Shown: positions 25,102-27,025 of the stretch, piece after piece
Layout: each line of letters begins with the position of its first letter
Numbering within the stretch: position 1 is the stretch's first letter
NCBI GenBank assembly: GCA_964417785.1
Contig: CAYQJO010000033.1
Location: forward strand, 1-27,025
Length of the DNA: 27,025 bases
Direction: 5' to 3'
Source of the DNA: DAOTUL01 sp034437435
GTDB taxonomy: Bacteria; Chloroflexota; Anaerolineae; Aggregatilineales; Phototrophicaceae
Notes under the pieces: model-generated
What the model saw: only the letters and a program-made list of their open reading frames with translations
Databases searched by the model: none
What the model was told of the DNA's origin: nothing
Program-made: the position numbers and the translations under genes

Positions 25102-26085
25102 ATGACATTGCAAATTCAACAGCCCTGGGAATATCGCCTCGTCACCTGGGCCGAAGAAGCACTAAACAGCCATAAGCCCGGTGAAGGCATTCAGGCAGAC
25201 CGCCAGATTCTAGACGCGGCCTATGCACATTGTGCCAATGTCACACGGACACACAGCCGGACATTCTATCTGGCATCCGGACTGCTGCCCGGCCCCAAGC
25301 GCCGTGCGGCACGGGCGCTCTATGCGTTCTGCCGCATCACCGACGACATTGTAGACGTAGATGACGGCACGCACACGCTCACCCGCCAGCAAAACCTGAA
25401 GAAATGGCGCGACCGCGTCATGAACGGATTTGCTGGCGACAATCTGGTCGCGCTGGCGTGGGCTGATGCTCGCAGCCAGTTCAATATTCCACAAGGATAT
25501 GCGGCGCAGTTGATCGACGGCGTGACCCGCGATCTGAGCCAGACACGTTATGAAACCTTCAATGACCTGGCGGAATATTCGTATGGTGTCGCCTCGACCG
25601 TCGGTTTGATGGCAATGCATATCACGGGTTTCGCCGGTGAGGCAGCACTCCCTTATGCCGTCAGGCTGGGGGTCGCACTGCAGATCACCAACATCCTGCG
25701 CGACGTTGGCGAAGACTGGCGCGGCGGGCGTCTGTATCTGCCGCTGGATGAATTGCAGGCATTCGGTCTATCCGAAGCCGACATTGACGCTGGCGTTGTG
25801 GATGACCGCTGGCGGGCCTTCATGCGTTTCCAGATTGAGCGCAATCGCTGTCTCTACGCGGACTCATGGGCCGGTATCGCCATGCTTGATCCCGATGGCC
25901 GGTTTGCCATTGCCGCCGCCACCGATCTCTACCGTGCTATCCTGACCGACATCGAAGCTAACGACTACGATGTCTTCAACCGGCGGGCGCATCTTGGATT
26001 ATGGGGCAAGCTATCACGCTTGCCGGGTCTGTGGTGGAATACCCGCCGCATTGCGTCAACGACCCAACAGGAGGGGAACCCATGA
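25102..26085 (+). CDS. crtB: Squalene/phytoene synthase family protein (CrtB-like)
   Basis: A 327-residue head-to-head prenyl transferase that would join two geranylgeranyl diphosphates to form phytoene. RTHSRTFYLASGLLP (about 49-63), the first aspartate motif YAFCRITDDIVDVDD (74-88, DDIVD 81-85), YSYGVASTVGLM (159-170), and the second motif LQITNILRDVGEDWRGGRLYLP (193-214, DVGED 201-205) are all present. The tail is shorter than in plants. A squalene or presqualene synthase (HpnC/D type) is not excluded, but the CrtI-like gene in the cluster supports phytoene. Start ATG at 25102 is chosen over an in-frame TTG at 25066 because the 98-nt upstream region is otherwise non-coding; its ribosome site (GTGAG) is weak. 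The end overlaps the lactate dehydrogenase start as ATGA. Confidence 0.85.
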   Translation: MTLQIQQPWEYRLVTWAEEALNSHKPGEGIQADRQILDAAYAHCANVTRTHSRTFYLASGLLPGPKRRAARALYAFCRITDDIVDVDDGTHTLTRQQNLKKWRDRVMNGFAGDNLVALAWADARSQFNIPQGYAAQLIDGVTRDLSQTRYETFNDLAEYSYGVASTVGLMAMHITGFAGEAALPYAVRLGVALQITNILRDVGEDWRGGRLYLPLDELQAFGLSEADIDAGVVDDRWRAFMRFQIERNRCLYADSWAGIAMLDPDGRFAIAAATDLYRAILTDIEANDYDVFNRRAHLGLWGKLSRLPGLWWNTRRIASTTQQEGNP

Positions 26086-27025
26086 AAATCGGTATAGTCG
26101 GCAGCGGCATGGTCGGAGCCACCGCCGCTTACGCAATGGTAATGAGCGGTGTAGGCCGCGAGATCATTCTGGTCGATAAAGCGCGGGAACGGGCAGAGGC
26201 TGAGGCCGATGACCTCTACCATGCGGTCCCATTTGCTTCTCCATTAGAGATCAACGATGGCGACTTCAACGACCTCAAGGGCTGCCGGGTGGTTATCATC
26301 GCCGCCGGTGTGAGCCAGAAATCCGACCAGGAAACCCGCCTGGAACTGCTCGGTCGCAATACAGCGGTTTTCCGGTCGATCATCCCGCAGGTACTGGAAC
26401 ACGCACCAGACGCGATTCTGGTGGTCGCCACCAACCCGGTAGACGTCATGACCCACATCACGGCGCAAATCGCCCAGGAGGTCGCCGGTGTGCCGTCTTC
26501 GCGTGTGATCGGCACCGGCACAACACTGGATACCGCCCGTTTCCGCACCCTGGTAGGCCGTCATGTCGGGGTCGATTCGCGCCACGTACATGGTTATGTC
26601 GTCGGTGAACATGGCGACTCAGAAGTGCTTACCTGGTCGTTGGTGGACATTGCCGGAATCAAGTTGGATAACTTCTGTCGTCAGCGCGGTATCCCGATGG
26701 ACGAGACCACCCGCCAGCAGATCGACCACAATGTGCGCAACGCCGCCTATCACATCATCAGTGGCAAAGGGGCCACTTACTACGGTATTGGCAGCGCATT
26801 GGCTCGCATTGTTGACGTCATCCTGCGCGATCAACGTGCCATCATGACCGTTTGCACGCCGATGGACACCATCGCCGATGTCAAAAACGTGACAGTCGCC
26901 ATGCCGCACCTGGTTGGTGGGGCTGGAATCCTGGATAGCTTCCCACTCGCCCTGGATGACGATGAACAGCAGAAGTTAAACCGCAGTGCCAGCCTGATCC
27001 GTAGCTTGCTGGACGACCTCGAAAA
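26082..27025 (+). CDS. ldh: L-lactate dehydrogenase, 3' end cut by window
   Basis: The first 314 residues of an NAD-dependent 2-hydroxyacid dehydrogenase, nearly complete (family about 315). IGIVGSGMVGATAAYAM (3-19) is the NAD-binding loop. The specificity residue is Q79 in GVSQKSDQETRLELLGRN, as in lactate dehydrogenases (Q102 in Bacillus numbering), where malate dehydrogenases have arginine. R86, D150 in TTLDTARF and the catalytic H177 in GYVVGEHGDSEV follow. It should interconvert pyruvate and lactate. The start ATG lies in the crtB stop (ATGA) with AGGAGG just upstream. The link with a carotenoid operon is unexplained; a housekeeping enzyme may simply share the transcript. Confidence 0.93.
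   Translation, partial: MKIGIVGSGMVGATAAYAMVMSGVGREIILVDKARERAEAEADDLYHAVPFASPLEINDGDFNDLKGCRVVIIAAGVSQKSDQETRLELLGRNTAVFRSIIPQVLEHAPDAILVVATNPVDVMTHITAQIAQEVAGVPSSRVIGTGTTLDTARFRTLVGRHVGVDSRHVHGYVVGEHGDSEVLTWSLVDIAGIKLDNFCRQRGIPMDETTRQQIDHNVRNAAYHIISGKGATYYGIGSALARIVDVILRDQRAIMTVCTPMDTIADVKNVTVAMPHLVGGAGILDSFPLALDDDEQQKLNRSASLIRSLLDDLE

Noticed and set aside
26082..27025. Malate dehydrogenase
   Set aside because: The specificity position holds glutamine (Q79 in SQKS), as in lactate dehydrogenases; malate dehydrogenases have arginine there.

Overview
The window looks like a scaffold from a Chloroflexota (probably Anaerolineae-like) metagenome-assembled genome. The evidence is indirect: moderately high GC, a polyphosphate glucokinase of the actinobacterial/Chloroflexi type, a type 2 OMP decarboxylase, an SH3b-type secreted protein, a Uma2 protein, GC-rich hairpin repeats inserted in coding sequence, and a 100-N scaffold gap. 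This taxonomic call is inference.

Layout. 1-3143 holds unrelated metabolic genes: a partial S9-type peptidase (-), a class III PLP aminotransferase (-), a flavin reductase-domain protein (+) and polyphosphate glucokinase ppgK (-). 3255-7877 is a tightly packed pyrB-pyrC-pyrD-pyrE-pyrF operon (+), covering pyrimidine synthesis from carbamoyl phosphate to UMP; carAB is not present. 7961-9268 is a secreted protein with a C-terminal SH3b domain. 9265-20292 (-) is a purine operon read purL(Q)-uma2-purB-purC-purF-purD-purM-purN, covering steps 1-5, 7 and 8 of IMP/AMP synthesis; purE/K and purH are absent. PurL is one large polypeptide with two PurS-like units in front and a PurQ glutaminase behind, and its gene carries hairpin or low-complexity insertions plus the scaffold gap.

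20383-27025 (+) is a photoprotection or membrane-isoprenoid cluster: SRPBCC protein, CrtI-like FAD oxidoreductase, DNA photolyase, a peroxiredoxin-like protein, an SDR protein, a CrtB-like phytoene/squalene synthase and L-lactate dehydrogenase (cut by the window end).

The most notable item is the peroxiredoxin-like gene at 23837-24367. Its reading frame is broken by a single TGA exactly where the first cysteine of the active-site CxxC is expected, giving U-P-F-C. A 6-bp stem with a 5-nt AGUUG loop lies 27 nt downstream, which fits a bacterial SECIS element. Read through as selenocysteine, the gene is a full-length 176-residue selenoprotein; conventional gene callers would truncate it.
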